From positions 1 to 44,320 of the forward strand of contig JAUNOK010000021.1 of the NCBI GenBank assembly GCA_030537195.1: a stretch of DNA of 44,320 nucleotides, given 5' to 3'. The notes below the pieces were generated by a model. It saw only the letters and a program-made list of their open reading frames with translations. It ran no database searches and had not been told where the DNA came from. Positions 25,594-34,916 of this stretch are shown in pieces. This stretch comes from Eubacteriales bacterium. GTDB taxonomy: Bacteria > Bacillota > Clostridia > Lachnospirales > Lachnospiraceae. Each line of letters begins with the position of its first letter. The first letter of the stretch is position 1. The translations under genes and the position numbers were made by a program.

Positions 25594-26550
25594 TTATAGG
25601 CTGTGTGTATCAAGAGCTTTTCTGCCGGTCACAGGATCAGTAATACCAAGCAACGCCATAATAAGCGCCATTCTTATATATTTACCGTTTTGAACCTGAT
25701 CAAAATATGCAGCTCTTGGATCATCATCGACATCAAGAGCAATTTCATCAACTCGTGGGAGAGGGTGAAGAACAGGCATATCTTTATCAGCCAGCTTTAA
25801 TTTTTCTTCGTTCAGAATGTAGACATCTTTTAAACGGAGATATTCTTCTTCATTGAAAAATCTTTCTTTCTGAACTCTTGTCATGTATAGAACATCAAGC
25901 TTAGGGAGAGTATCTTCAAGACTGGATACTTCCTCATAAGCAGAATTGGATGGATCTAATACATCGTCTCTCAGATAATCCGGAATTCGTAATTCTTCGG
26001 GAGATATGAAGTAGAATTTATTATCAGAGAAACGGGTAAGGCTGCTTACAAGGGAGTGTACAGTCCGGCCAAATTTCAGATCACCACAGAAACCAATAGT
26101 CAGATTATTAAGCTTTCCTTTGCGTTGTCTTATAGTCATCATATCAATAAGTGTCTGTGTAGGGTGGGCATGACCGCCGTCCCCGGCGTTAATTATAGGA
26201 ATACGTGAATACATAGATGCCTGCAGGGGAGCACCTTCTTTTGGGTGTCTCATCGCAATTATATCTGCATAACAGCTTACAACTCTTACAGTGTCAGCAA
26301 CGGTTTCACCTTTAGAAGCACTAGACTGTGCTGCGCTGGAAAAGCCAAGTGTCTGTCCTCCAAGACTTAACATAGCGGATTCAAAAGATAAACGCGTTCT
26401 TGTGCTTGGTTCATAAAAAAGTGTAGCAAGTTGTCTGCCGTCAGCAACATGCTTATATAATTGTGGTCCGATGGATATCCTTTCTGCAAGATCTAATATT
26501 TTCATAGTCTCTTCAAGAGAAAGATCCATAGGGGTTATCAGATGTCTCAT
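25594..26550 (-). CDS. pyrB: aspartate carbamoyltransferase catalytic subunit
   Basis: The 318-residue enzyme makes N-carbamoyl-L-aspartate from aspartate and carbamoyl phosphate, the first committed step of pyrimidine synthesis. Family signatures are all present: FYEPSTRTR (45-53, carbamoyl-phosphate site), the SASKGE loop (77-82), MRHPKEGAP (100-108), HPTQTL (129-134), [12 protein letters not shown] (156-167) and HPLPRVDEI (262-270). I use the ATG at 26550, which overlaps the purA stop in ATGA and has AGGAG 7 nt upstream; a GTG at 26556 is too close to that site. No pyrI regulatory-chain gene follows, unlike many relatives. A tail after LLGITD extends about 14 residues. Confidence 0.93.
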   Translation of the reverse strand: MRHLITPMDLSLEETMKILDLAERISIGPQLYKHVADGRQLATLFYEPSTRTRLSFESAMLSLGGQTLGFSSAAQSSASKGETVADTVRVVSCYADIIAMRHPKEGAPLQASMYSRIPIINAGDGGHAHPTQTLIDMMTIRQRKGKLNNLTIGFCGDLKFGRTVHSLVSSLTRFSDNKFYFISPEELRIPDYLRDDVLDPSNSAYEEVSSLEDTLPKLDVLYMTRVQKERFFNEEEYLRLKDVYILNEEKLKLADKDMPVLHPLPRVDEIALDVDDDPRAAYFDQVQNGKYIRMALIMALLGITDPVTGRKALDTHSL

Positions 26551-27848
26551 AGCCACTCTCCTTTTAATAAATATTCATCTCTCTTAGCACCGACAGATAT
26601 AAAGTTGATTTCTGCATGGAGCATATCTTCAATTGTTGTAATGTAGTTACGCGCATTAGCAGGAAGCTCGTCAAATGTCCTGCAATGGGAGATGTCTTCT
26701 TCCCATCCGGGAACTTTGTATACAACAGGAGTACATAAATCAAGATTATCAGTCGGGTCAAATTCAACTAAAGAGCCGCTTGGGTCATTGTAGCCTGTAA
26801 TTATAGGAATTTCTTTCATAGAACTTAATACATCAAGCTTGGTAAGCGCGATTTTGTCTGCGCTCTGGCATCTGAGTCCGTATCTGCTTGCTACTGCATC
26901 AAAAGGGCCAACACGGCGAGGACGGCCTGTTGCAGCACCAAATTCGCCTCCGGCCGCTCTTAAGTCCTGCTGCCATTTTTCTGAAACAGCATTTTCAGCA
27001 ACAAAAGGTCCTGCACCAACGCATGTAGAATAAGCTTTAAGTACACCAACGACATGATCAGCGTGTCTGCCAGGAATTCCTGCACCGATAGGACCATAGG
27101 CAGATATAGTTGATGAACTTGAAGTGTAAGGGAAGATACCGTAATCAATATCTCTTAATGCACCAAGCTGTGCCTCAAGAATAACCTTTTTACCACAGGA
27201 TAATGCCTTGTCTATAAATGTGCCTGTATCACATATGTATTTGCTGAACTTTTCTGCCTGTTCCCTGCACCAGTCAAGAAGTGCCGGATATGACATAGGT
27301 TCTTGATGATAGCAGCCGGCAAGTTCGAGATTCTTTGATTCAAGAATAGTTTTAAGTCTTGCCTGTACAGCCGTATCATCCAGGTGAAGCAGGTCGCCAA
27401 GACGCAGAGTCTTTTTTCTGTATTTGTCACTGTAGGCATATGCTATGCCTCGCCTTGTAGAACCGAAAGCAGAACCAGTTCTTTCCAGTCTGTTTTCCTC
27501 AAGTTCGTCCTGTATCCTGTGCCATGGCATAGATATTGTAGCTTTTTTAGATAATTTCAAATGTTTTGGATTAATCTGTATTCCTCTGTCCTCAATCTGT
27601 TTTATTTCGTTGGCAAGATGTTCAAGGTCAACAACCATGCCATCACCAAGAATACATATAACATCAGGGTGAAGAATTCCTGATGGAAGCAGATTAAGAA
27701 CGAATTTTCCCTGATTAGTTACAACGGTGTGACCGGCGTTATTACCGCCCTGATATCTGACGACTATATCTGCATTTTCAGCAAGAAGGTCAATAACACG
27801 GCCTTTACCCTCGTCGCCCCAGTTAATACCTGTTACAGAAGTAAGCAT
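26547..27848 (-). CDS. purA: adenylosuccinate synthetase, divergent variant
   Basis: The 433-residue enzyme is the IMP + aspartate + GTP step to adenylosuccinate in AMP synthesis. GDEGKG (11-16) with the catalytic aspartate, NNAGHT with H40, and [11 protein letters not shown] are in place. Unlike most bacterial PurA, the EGAQG block reads E225-A-Q-L-G, followed by [12 protein letters not shown], and the region after TGRPRR is [13 protein letters not shown]. This suggests a separate subfamily or second copy. AAGGAGG lies 10 nt upstream. Its stop overlaps the pyrB start (ATGA), so translation is probably coupled, and it follows the threonine/serine exporter gene by 37 nt. Confidence 0.88.
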   Translation of the reverse strand: MLTSVTGINWGDEGKGRVIDLLAENADIVVRYQGGNNAGHTVVTNQGKFVLNLLPSGILHPDVICILGDGMVVDLEHLANEIKQIEDRGIQINPKHLKLSKKATISMPWHRIQDELEENRLERTGSAFGSTRRGIAYAYSDKYRKKTLRLGDLLHLDDTAVQARLKTILESKNLELAGCYHQEPMSYPALLDWCREQAEKFSKYICDTGTFIDKALSCGKKVILEAQLGALRDIDYGIFPYTSSSSTISAYGPIGAGIPGRHADHVVGVLKAYSTCVGAGPFVAENAVSEKWQQDLRAAGGEFGAATGRPRRVGPFDAVASRYGLRCQSADKIALTKLDVLSSMKEIPIITGYNDPSGSLVEFDPTDNLDLCTPVVYKVPGWEEDISHCRTFDELPANARNYITTIEDMLHAEINFISVGAKRDEYLLKGEWL

Positions 27849-27885
27849 AATAAAAATTCCTCCTTATATAAATGTATAGTTAATA

Positions 27886-29226
27886 TTAAGTGCAATAACG
27901 GAATGTGCGGTCCGTAATAATTCTGGCAAATATAAGTCCAAGCGGAAGTGCAGTAATTATCATGATTGCAGATGTAAACCATGAGACGGCTTCTGTCAGG
28001 GACATTATGCCGAAATTGTATATTGCGCGGTATAAGTAAAGTCCGGGAACCATGATAACAATGGAAGGGACTGTAAGAGATATTCTTGGATATCCGTTAT
28101 ATTTTTTAATAAATGAGGCAAGGAGTCCGGCAGTAGCAGCACCAATAAATGCGGCAGCAGCGGCAGGCATGCCTGTAAAATCAACAAGCTCGAGACGCAG
28201 GGTGTTGGCAACACAACCAATAAGAGCAGCCATAGCCGCCATCGGAACGGAGCTGTTAAACATAATAGAGAATCCGAATACACCGCAGAAGCTTGCTATA
28301 AGCCTTAATATCAGATGCAACATTTTTCCAATATGTAATGTAGTGAATTCTTCTGGCTGCAAATGTAGTAACAAAGCCATAATCCATGCAAATACAGTAG
28401 CAACCAGTACAATAATTATCGAATATGTCAGCCTTTCAATACCAGACCGTAGGTCGAGCTTTGCAAGGTCAATTCCGCTGGTTATGAAAGGAAATCCAGG
28501 GATTATGAAAAGCATGGAACATATATAACCAGCTTCATGGACGGAAGGTATATTAAACATCAGGATAGCAAGTTTAAGCAGAACTGCATATATAAGGCAT
28601 GAGGCAGATATAGAAACTGCTATATTCATAAATAAAGTAAAATGATGTTTAATAAGCTTTGTTCTTATAAGGTTGCCTGCCCCGGCAGCAATGAATGCAA
28701 AAAGCATTTCTATAGGACCGCCACCAAGAAGGAATGTGAATCCGCAGCATGCAAGTGCGGCGGCAAGTCCAAGCTTGACAGGTGAATACAGGGTATGTAT
28801 CTGTTCAATTTCATCAAGCCTTTTATGAATCATTTCACCTGTAAGGTGAGCCTCTTCATTAGGGAAATTGTCAACAAACTGCTCCATTCTGTAAAGCTTT
28901 GAAGTATTCACACCGGTATTGGCAATGCTTAGTGACTGTGATACGCAGTCATTTCCATCAAAACAGTTAAATTCAATAGACATAAGACCAACATCTACTG
29001 TGCAGGTTACTCCGAGTTCCTTGGAGAGCTTATTCATAGATGTACGGACACGCCATGCACCAGTTCCACAGGAGAGCATAATCAGACCTACACGTCCGAT
29101 AACGGATGCCTTTTCAATAAGGTCCGCATTGGCAATTAGCGCATTGCTGTCTGCATTTGTGTAGTCGTGCCATGGAATTTCCATATGATTTTTTTCCATT
29201 ATGTCAATGTAATTAGTCCTTGGCAT
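27886..29226 (-). CDS. threonine/serine exporter family protein (ThrE-type, fused two-domain form)
   Basis: The 446-residue membrane protein has a soluble N-terminal ThrE domain (about 15-140: LIEKASVIGRVGLIMLSCGT, then ACTVDVGLMSIEF-like sequence) and about ten transmembrane helices ending in the second ThrE/DUF3815 half (VPSIVIMVPGLYLYRAIYNF). In many bacteria these halves are separate proteins (YjjP/YjjB); here they are one chain. Such carriers export threonine and serine. I chose 29226, where GAGG lies 9 nt upstream; the start overlaps the previous gene by 14 nt. It is the second gene of the minus-strand run. Confidence 0.82.
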   Translation of the reverse strand: MPRTNYIDIMEKNHMEIPWHDYTNADSNALIANADLIEKASVIGRVGLIMLSCGTGAWRVRTSMNKLSKELGVTCTVDVGLMSIEFNCFDGNDCVSQSLSIANTGVNTSKLYRMEQFVDNFPNEEAHLTGEMIHKRLDEIEQIHTLYSPVKLGLAAALACCGFTFLLGGGPIEMLFAFIAAGAGNLIRTKLIKHHFTLFMNIAVSISASCLIYAVLLKLAILMFNIPSVHEAGYICSMLFIIPGFPFITSGIDLAKLDLRSGIERLTYSIIIVLVATVFAWIMALLLHLQPEEFTTLHIGKMLHLILRLIASFCGVFGFSIMFNSSVPMAAMAALIGCVANTLRLELVDFTGMPAAAAAFIGAATAGLLASFIKKYNGYPRISLTVPSIVIMVPGLYLYRAIYNFGIMSLTEAVSWFTSAIMIITALPLGLIFARIITDRTFRYCT

Positions 29227-29974
29227 AGATAATCGCCTCTGCTTTCTTAACATGGTGTTCAAGGTTTCGTAAGAATATAGAATTAGGAAGAAAAATTCCC
29301 AGTTCATCGAATCGTTCATTATGTTCAACAAATGAGTCCTGACCGTAGAATATGTACGCCATTGGAAGATTCTTCTCAAGCTCAAGCATGAGATCCCACA
29401 CAGCACTGTACGCTTCCGCCTCTGTTTCTTTCATCTTGACAGTATCAGGCAGTTCACGGATAAGCAGTATACCAGTGCTTTTCTCAAGAATCTGCTGCTC
29501 CACTACAGACGGATCATCGCCATATGTGTGACTGTATCTGTAAGCCTCGGCAAGAAACATATTTTTATTATTATCAAGATTTTTATAAATGTTATAAAAA
29601 TGCTGATAGTCTTTTTCATGAACAGAGTCAGTAAATTCTGGAAGCAGCATGCCTTTATCATCTGTCATAATTATTGGATTACGTTTGCCGTCAGCATTGA
29701 AGCGGTATGGAATAAGAAATGAATTTCTCAGTAAATCAAACATGGTATTTTGTGTTATAGCCATTAGAAATGCGGATAAATCTTTATTAGAATAGCAGTT
29801 GAATAATGCTTCCGTGAATTGAAGCGGTGAAAGTATTGTTTCAGAATCATCATTGCAAAAAAGATTGTTGCAGAATGTCTGGAAAAGTTTGTTGTAAGCC
29901 CATGGGTCATTTAGAATTTTATCAAATAAAACCTCTGATTTTTCTTCTCTTGGAAAGATAGTTTTTTCTTTCAT
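29213..29974 (-). CDS. unknown protein, possibly SseB-like, first gene of the exporter-purA-pyrB run
   Basis: I do not recognise a family with certainty. The 253-residue soluble protein has ITQNTMFDLLRNSFLIPYRF, then ADGKRNPIIMTDDKGMLLPE FTD-type sequence, which loosely resembles SseB-like domains linked to serine sensitivity. That would fit the threonine/serine exporter encoded just downstream, but it is weak. The C-terminal half contains YSAVWDLMLELEKNLPMAYI. GGAG lies 9 nt upstream of the ATG at 29974; an earlier in-frame ATG has no such site. A clear promoter lies just upstream. Confidence 0.5.
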   Translation of the reverse strand: MKEKTIFPREEKSEVLFDKILNDPWAYNKLFQTFCNNLFCNDDSETILSPLQFTEALFNCYSNKDLSAFLMAITQNTMFDLLRNSFLIPYRFNADGKRNPIIMTDDKGMLLPEFTDSVHEKDYQHFYNIYKNLDNNKNMFLAEAYRYSHTYGDDPSVVEQQILEKSTGILLIRELPDTVKMKETEAEAYSAVWDLMLELEKNLPMAYIFYGQDSFVEHNERFDELGIFLPNSIFLRNLEHHVKKAEAIIYAKD

Positions 29975-30011
29975 AATCGTCTGCTCCTTCTTGTTTTTCA
30001 TTTTCGGCTAG

Positions 30012-30040
30012 ATTATACTATTGAGGTAGAAATAAGTAAA
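30012..30040 (-). promoter_or_regulatory. promoter of the four-gene exporter-purA-pyrB operon
   Basis: On the minus strand TTTACT (30035-30040) and TATAAT (30012-30017) are 17 bp apart, about 40 nt before the start at 29974. Confidence 0.65.
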
Positions 30041-30102
30041 AACTATAATTGATATAAATGCTATAACAATATGATATATCAGATGTTAAGGAGTAACAGA
30101 GT

Positions 30103-31014
30103 ATGGATGTCAATTTTGAGTATTACAAGATATTTTATTATGTAGCCAAATACAAGAATTTTACTAAGGCTGCGCAGGTATTAGGAAGCAGCCAGCCTAA
30201 TGTTACAAGGGCAATGAACTGTCTGGAACAGCAGATTAATACAACGCTTTTGGTAAGAAATAACCGTGGAATACAGCTTACACCAGAGGGAGAAAAGCTT
30301 TATATAAGGGTGACGGCGGCTATGACACAGCTTATGGCAGCAGAGGAAGAACTTGCGGATAGTGCGAGTCTTTCACATGGAAGCATTTCCATAGGTGCAA
30401 GTGAGACTGCGCTTAATATATTTCTTCTTGATAAGTTAAAATCATTTCACATGGTTAATCCCGGAATCAGGCTTAAGATATATAATCATTCAACGCCGGA
30501 GGCAGTTGAAGCAGTAAAAAATGGACTTGTAGATTTTGCGGTGGTATCATCACCTGTGTACACGGATTCATCATTAAAGACGGTGGTGCTTCATTCATTT
30601 CAGGAAATACTTGTCGGAGGGACTACATTTACAGCATTGGGAAGTCAGGAATTATCAATAAGGGAATTGACGGATTATCCGCTGATATGCCTTGGAAGAG
30701 AAACTATGACATTCAGATTCTATAAAGACTTATTTATGTCGCATGGGGTTGAATTAGAGCCTGATACGGAGGCGGCGACAACGGATCAGATACTTCCTCT
30801 TGTAAAATGCGAATTAGGACTTGCATTTTTACCAGAGACAATGGCACAGGAATCGATTGATAAGAAAGAGATTGTGAAGATATCTCTTAAGGATAATGTT
30901 CCAAAGAGAAATATATGTCTGGTATATGACAGCAGACACCCGGTGAGTTCGGCGGCAAGACAGTTGAGAAAAACGATAGGGGAGATTAATTATGGGGAGA
31001 ATCAAAGTATGTAA
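30103..31014 (+). CDS. LysR-family transcriptional regulator
   Basis: The 303-residue protein has a LysR winged HTH (1-60: YYKIFYYVAKYKNFTKAAQV, then SSQPNVTRAMNCLEQQ) and an effector domain from GSISIGASETALNIFLLDKL onwards. TTAAGGAG precedes the ATG. It is divergent from the exporter-purA-pyrB operon, so it may control that operon with an aspartate- or threonine-related effector; this is inference. A perfect 10-bp palindrome TGATATATCA (30072-30081) lies in the intergenic region and may be a site for it. The lipase-like gene overlaps its end by 23 nt. Confidence 0.88.
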   Translation: MDVNFEYYKIFYYVAKYKNFTKAAQVLGSSQPNVTRAMNCLEQQINTTLLVRNNRGIQLTPEGEKLYIRVTAAMTQLMAAEEELADSASLSHGSISIGASETALNIFLLDKLKSFHMVNPGIRLKIYNHSTPEAVEAVKNGLVDFAVVSSPVYTDSSLKTVVLHSFQEILVGGTTFTALGSQELSIRELTDYPLICLGRETMTFRFYKDLFMSHGVELEPDTEAATTDQILPLVKCELGLAFLPETMAQESIDKKEIVKISLKDNVPKRNICLVYDSRHPVSSAARQLRKTIGEINYGENQSM

Positions 31015-32185
31015 TTTCGGCAGAATTATGCTGAAAATATTCTGTTGGACGACAGTAATATTATCAATATATCTGATATTAGGGTTTACAGGATGTTATG
31101 CAAAATGGTTTGACGGTCCGGCAGGAATAGTAAATGCACCGTTTTACTGGCTTATCCGGGCAGGGATAGTGATTCTTGCTGAGAGCATTATATTCTGGAT
31201 AGGAATTATAACAGTGTATGTTACCTCAGAACAGCTTGGAATCAGGTGGAGAGTGCTTGGGATCGTGTGTGGCTGGATACCAGTTGCACATCTTGTCATG
31301 CTTCATATTATTATAAAGACAGTTGGTGAGGAAGTCCGCATGGAGAAAATGCGAGCTAAGAGAAATCAACAGCGCAAAGAACAGCAGATATGCAGTACAA
31401 AATATCCTATTCTTATGGTACATGGTGTATTTTTCAGGGATTTTGAACATCTTAATTACTGGGGAAGAATCCCGGCGGAGCTTCAGGCTAATGGTGCAGT
31501 AATTTACTATGGAAATCATAATAGTGCCGCGGCTGTGCGAGACAGTGCTAAAGAACTGGCAGAAAGGATTCACCAGATTGTCAGAGAGACAGGCTGTGAG
31601 AAAGTAAATGTAATTGCCCATTCAAAAGGCGGACTGGATATGAGGGCAGCGATAGCGCTTACAGATATTGCGCCTTATGTTGCTTCTCTTACAACAATAA
31701 ATACACCACACAGGGGCTGTCAGTTCGCTGATTACCTTCTTGGCAAAATTCCTGAAAAACAGCAGCAGATGGTTGCCAATACATATAACGCAGGCGCAGC
31801 CAAGCTTGGAGACATTAACCCTGATTTTCTTGCTGCTGTATATGATCTTACATCAGAAAAATGCCGTGAATTCAACAATGAGATAAAGGATAATCCAGAT
31901 ATTTATTATCAGTCAGTCGGTTCTAAACTAAACCACCCGGCTTCGGGAAGATTTCCACTTAATTTTACATATCCTCTGGTAAAATATTTTGACGGACCTA
32001 ATGACGGGCTTGTTGGAGAAGAATCCTTCAGATGGGGACAGAACTATCAGTTTCTTACAGTCAGCGGGAAAAGAGGCATATCGCATGGTGATATGATAGA
32101 CCTTAACAGGGAGAACATTAAAGGATTTGATGTTAGGGAATTTTATGTGCAGGTTGTTGCGGGGCATAAGAAGATGGGATTTTGA
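30992..32185 (+). CDS. membrane-anchored alpha/beta hydrolase, lipase-like
   Basis: The 397-residue protein has three hydrophobic segments in the first 120 residues, then a triacylglycerol-lipase-like alpha/beta hydrolase domain. MVHGVFFRD gives the oxyanion-hole HG, and AHSKGG carries the nucleophile S211 (Ala instead of the first Gly of GxSxG). FDGPNDGLVGE gives a likely acid and GISHGDM the histidine. Such enzymes cleave lipid esters; the real substrate is unknown. The start at 30992 has GGGGAGA 6 nt upstream and overlaps the LysR gene by 23 nt, so the two are probably transcribed together. Confidence 0.72.
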   Translation: MGRIKVCNFGRIMLKIFCWTTVILSIYLILGFTGCYAKWFDGPAGIVNAPFYWLIRAGIVILAESIIFWIGIITVYVTSEQLGIRWRVLGIVCGWIPVAHLVMLHIIIKTVGEEVRMEKMRAKRNQQRKEQQICSTKYPILMVHGVFFRDFEHLNYWGRIPAELQANGAVIYYGNHNSAAAVRDSAKELAERIHQIVRETGCEKVNVIAHSKGGLDMRAAIALTDIAPYVASLTTINTPHRGCQFADYLLGKIPEKQQQMVANTYNAGAAKLGDINPDFLAAVYDLTSEKCREFNNEIKDNPDIYYQSVGSKLNHPASGRFPLNFTYPLVKYFDGPNDGLVGEESFRWGQNYQFLTVSGKRGISHGDMIDLNRENIKGFDVREFYVQVVAGHKKMGF

Positions 32186-32233
32186 TTTTTAAAATACAAA
32201 TTATAAATTTTTAGTAAAACAAAATATTTGTAA

Positions 32234-32262
32234 TTGACATATTTCTTGAAGATAGGTAATAT
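32234..32262 (+). promoter_or_regulatory. strong promoter for the structured RNA
   Basis: A consensus TTGACA (32234-32239) lies 17 bp before TAATAT (32257-32262), which runs into TATAAT (32260-32265). No gene start follows before the terminator at 32406-32436, so it serves an RNA. Confidence 0.75.
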
Positions 32263-32269
32263 AATATTA

Positions 32270-32436
32270 AAGACAGGTAACTTGAGTACCTGCCAAGCTA
32301 AGAAGTAAGGTGTTGTGCCAGAGAGCAGTGCCTTATGAGCTTTATACGGGTTTGACATTTACCACAATCTGGCTAGAAACCATAGGTTTTGAAGGAAAAT
32401 GTCAGAGGCTCTGCTGATGTGAGGCAGAGCCTTTTT
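32270..32436 (+). ncRNA. stand-alone structured RNA of about 165 nt, class unknown
   Basis: The stretch between the lipase gene and the PBECR4-type gene holds a promoter, at least four stems and a terminator. Stems: CAGGTA/TACCTG (32274-32279/32287-32292); a longer arm with AAGCT/AGCTT, TAAGG/CCTTA and TGC/GCA (about 32295-32343); a stem TGACATTT/AAATGTCA (about 32354-32406) that encloses AAACC-ATA-GGTTT; and the terminator. It has no ribosome binding site plus frame of note. It does not match the cores of SRP, tmRNA, RNase P or riboswitches I know; a 6S-like RNA or a leader of the next gene is possible. Confidence 0.6.
32406..32436 (+). terminator. terminator of the structured RNA
   Basis: AGGCTCTGC (32406-32414) and GCAGAGCCT (32424-32432) form a perfect 9-bp stem with a 9-nt loop, followed by a T run to 32436. 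Confidence 0.88.
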
Positions 32437-32460
32437 AAATGTATAGGGGGATTGGAGTTT

Positions 32461-33138
32461 TTGCGAAATATTAAAGATTGTGTGAATGCATTTCTTTCGC
32501 TTTTAAATACGCAATATGAAATTGTGTTAGGGAGAAAAGGAGTTGCAGTAACACTTAGAATTACTTTCGATAAAAAGGATTGCTTTCATTTAATGGGATT
32601 GCAATATCTCATAGACAGACCAGAATTGAATAGGGATTGAGAGAAGATTTTTGATAAAATATTAATGGGAGATATTACTACTAATCGGGTTGAGTCATCA
32701 GATTTTTATGAGAGAATAAAAGAAAGAATTGATTATTTACCGTTATTAGAAATGTTAATAGATAGCAACGAGACGGTTTTTAAATATAATAAGAAAGCCA
32801 ATATATATTCAAAGATAGAGGCTGATTTCCTTATGAAGAATAATATGGAAAATAGAAATTTATATTTATTTTTGTCACAGGGAAAGAATGATAATTATTA
32901 TTGTAGGTCTTTTTTCCCAGAAGAGAGAAAAGATTATACTAAAAATCAGGCATTATGGACGATGTTGTATAAAAAGAAATGTAATATGTTAACAGGAAAA
33001 GAGATTATTTTATATGATAAATTAACAACCAGTAATAAACATAAATCACTGGAAGAACGGGCAATGGAATTTAATGGTGAGATGATGCTTGATGGGGAAT
33101 ATGATTGGGGAGAACCAGTTGGAAGAGAAAAAATATAA
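32461..33138 (+). pseudogene. PBECR4-type nuclease-like gene broken by one in-frame TGA
   Basis: The two readable parts lie in the same frame: 32461-32640 and, after the TGA (32638-32640), the frame continues without shift to 33138. The protein resembles the phage barnase-EndoU-colicin-RelE-like family PBECR4: YEIVLGRKGVAVTLRI, FHLMGLQYLIDRP, and after the stop EKIFDKILMGDI, SKIEADFLMKNN and CRSFFPEERKDYT. Relatives read straight through, so TGA probably replaced an arginine codon (AGA). TTG at 32461 is the likely start, with AGGGGG 10 nt upstream; a start further left would lie inside the RNA terminator. A later ATG (32665) could still make a C-terminal fragment. Confidence 0.7.
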
Positions 33139-33140
33139 AT

Positions 33141-33179
33141 ACACCCGGTTGTATTTTGCACAGCCGGGTGTATTTTTTT
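33141..33179 (+). terminator. terminator after the PBECR4-type gene
   Basis: ACACCCGGTTGT (33141-33152) pairs with ACAGCCGGGTGT (33160-33171) with one G-U pair, then a run of T to 33179. It touches the stop of the converging kinase-fusion gene. Confidence 0.88.
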
Positions 33180-34458
33180 ACATCGCATCTTCAATACATT
33201 TAACAATATAATCAGTGCCAAGTTCAGTATTCAGTGTAATATCAAAGCTGCCAGCAGCACCCCACATACGGTTAGTATAGTAGTGGTAGTTGTCGGCACG
33301 TCGCTTGTCCTCTTTGCGGATAGCCTGCTCAGCGTCTTTTTCAGAAAGGTTAAGTCTCTCCATTACTCGCTTTATACGCTGCTCAAGTGGTGCAGCAAAG
33401 AATACTTTAAGAACATTTTTATTGTCACGAAGAACATAGTCAGAACATCTTCCGATAATGACACAGCTGCCTTTAGCAGCAAGTTGCTTTATAGCGTCAG
33501 ATTCGGCTTCAAATATCTTATCTTTAGGCGCTTCCTCATCTCTGTTGCCATACAGGTACATCTGGTTTACGAAATCATACAGAAAACTGTTAGTCATTGA
33601 TTCTTCTCTCTGACGGATAAAGTCAGAAGTCATGCCGGTAGTTCCGGCAATCATCTTGATAATTTCATTATCGTAGAATTCATATCCAAGCTTTTCGGCA
33701 AGAGCCTTTCCTAAGTCATGACCGCCGCAGCCATATTGTCTGCCGATAACGATAACATTTTTGTGGTCTGAAGCTTCGGCTGAAGCAGCAGTTTCAGGTT
33801 CAGAAACTGCATTTTTATAATCTTCTGGGAACAAATGCGGCTTGATAAATTCAAGCTGTTTTCCAAAAAGTCTGGCAATAAAGCCTACAAGAAGGGCTGC
33901 AATTACAGTACCTTCCCTGACACCATTTAACTTTGCTGAGAATACGAAAGAAAGTACTCCGGCAATAATTGTCATTGATGAGTCAAATATAATCTTAGTT
34001 GTTCCGAAATTAGTGTTCCATGTCTGTACAATCGCGCGCACAAATGATTCGCCCGGAAGCATAACGACATCAGCCAGAACTTCAATATACACACCGAAGC
34101 CAAGCACGATACAGCCGATAAGCAGAGCAATTAACTTCATTAAATAATTCTGTGGATGTATCCACACGAGAAGGTACATTGTAAAATCAATGAAATAACC
34201 GAATACAATAGAAACCGGAATCTGCAGGATATTTTCCAGCTTGAAATTCTTCCTTAAAATAATAATCTGCAATATGATGAGCAGAAGACTGAATATAATT
34301 GTAAAGTTTCCGAGTGACAGCGGAAAGTTCAGGCTCAGTACATATGGAATCGAAGATATGGGTGATGTACCGAGGCTTGCTTTGGTTACAAGACTGACGC
34401 CCAGAGAATTGATAAATAATCCGATTAAAAATAATATGTAGCGTTTTAACTTATTCAT
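33178..34458 (-). CDS. YczE-type membrane protein fused to a cytidylate-kinase-like domain
   Basis: The 426-residue protein has two parts. Residues 1-195 are a five- or six-helix YczE/DUF6198 membrane domain (ILFLIGLFINSLGVSLVTKA, then LGTSPISSIPYVLSL). After an Ala/Glu/Ser-rich linker (about 210-235) comes a soluble cytidylate-kinase-like domain: VIGRQYGCGGHDLGKALAE with the phosphate-binding loop, CVIIGRCSDYVL and RRADNYHYYTNRMWG. The P-loop differs from GxxGxGKS but is the usual RQYGxGG form of this family. The fusion is seen in other Clostridia, but its role is unknown. It overlaps the upstream MarR gene by 8 nt. Confidence 0.78.
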   Translation of the reverse strand: MNKLKRYILFLIGLFINSLGVSLVTKASLGTSPISSIPYVLSLNFPLSLGNFTIIFSLLLIILQIIILRKNFKLENILQIPVSIVFGYFIDFTMYLLVWIHPQNYLMKLIALLIGCIVLGFGVYIEVLADVVMLPGESFVRAIVQTWNTNFGTTKIIFDSSMTIIAGVLSFVFSAKLNGVREGTVIAALLVGFIARLFGKQLEFIKPHLFPEDYKNAVSEPETAASAEASDHKNVIVIGRQYGCGGHDLGKALAEKLGYEFYDNEIIKMIAGTTGMTSDFIRQREESMTNSFLYDFVNQMYLYGNRDEEAPKDKIFEAESDAIKQLAAKGSCVIIGRCSDYVLRDNKNVLKVFFAAPLEQRIKRVMERLNLSEKDAEQAIRKEDKRRADNYHYYTNRMWGAAGSFDITLNTELGTDYIVKCIEDAM

Positions 34459-34897
34459 TAGCAGACTCCTTAGATGTTAATTCATTTTGTAAATTACGAT
34501 AGATTTTCTTGTATACAGCCATAAACATATCAAATTCTTCATCTGAAATATTCTGCAATGCATTTTTCTCAATTTCAGTGAACAGTTCATCGATTAGCTG
34601 CTGCTTTTTTCTGCCTTCCTCCGTCATAAAAATGTGGAAAGACCGCCGGTTGCCATTTAACGTCTGGCGGGTAATCAAGCCCTTTTCTTCCATCTTATTA
34701 AGGATGGTTGTAAGAGAACCAGCCTCAAGAAAGCAGGCTTTGGCAATATCCTTCTGGCTGCTTCCGTCATGGTCTTTCAGGTAATCAAGGATTTTAGGCT
34801 GACCGATTGTAAGACCGGTGTCCTTTAACTTATCAAGCAGAGCCTTCTGAACAAGCATCTGGTTTGCCATGATAAGGTAGTGCAGAGAATTATCCAT
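34451..34897 (-). CDS. MarR-family transcriptional regulator
   Basis: The 148-residue protein has the MarR winged HTH (about 30-100: GLTIGQPKILDYLKDHDGSS, QKDIAKACFLEAGSLTTILNK, EEKGLITRQTLNGNRRSFHI), presented here as separate pieces. AAAGGGG lies 8 nt upstream of the ATG. The gene is first in a two-gene operon with the kinase fusion and is preceded by a perfect 14-bp inverted repeat over its promoter, typical of MarR autorepression. Confidence 0.85.
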   Translation of the reverse strand: MDNSLHYLIMANQMLVQKALLDKLKDTGLTIGQPKILDYLKDHDGSSQKDIAKACFLEAGSLTTILNKMEEKGLITRQTLNGNRRSFHIFMTEEGRKKQQLIDELFTEIEKNALQNISDEEFDMFMAVYKKIYRNLQNELTSKESANE

Positions 34898-34916
34898 AGC
34901 ATTTCCCCTTTAATAT

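Noticed and set aside
32270-32436. SRP RNA or tmRNA for the structured RNA
   Set aside because: The GGAAGCAGC core of SRP RNA and the tRNA-like ends of tmRNA are absent. 6S-like RNA cannot be ruled out without a folding and covariance search.
32638-32640. Selenocysteine or programmed readthrough at the in-frame TGA of the PBECR4-type gene
   Set aside because: Relatives have an arginine-like position, no SECIS-like stem is evident just after the TGA, and a simple AGA-to-TGA change explains it.
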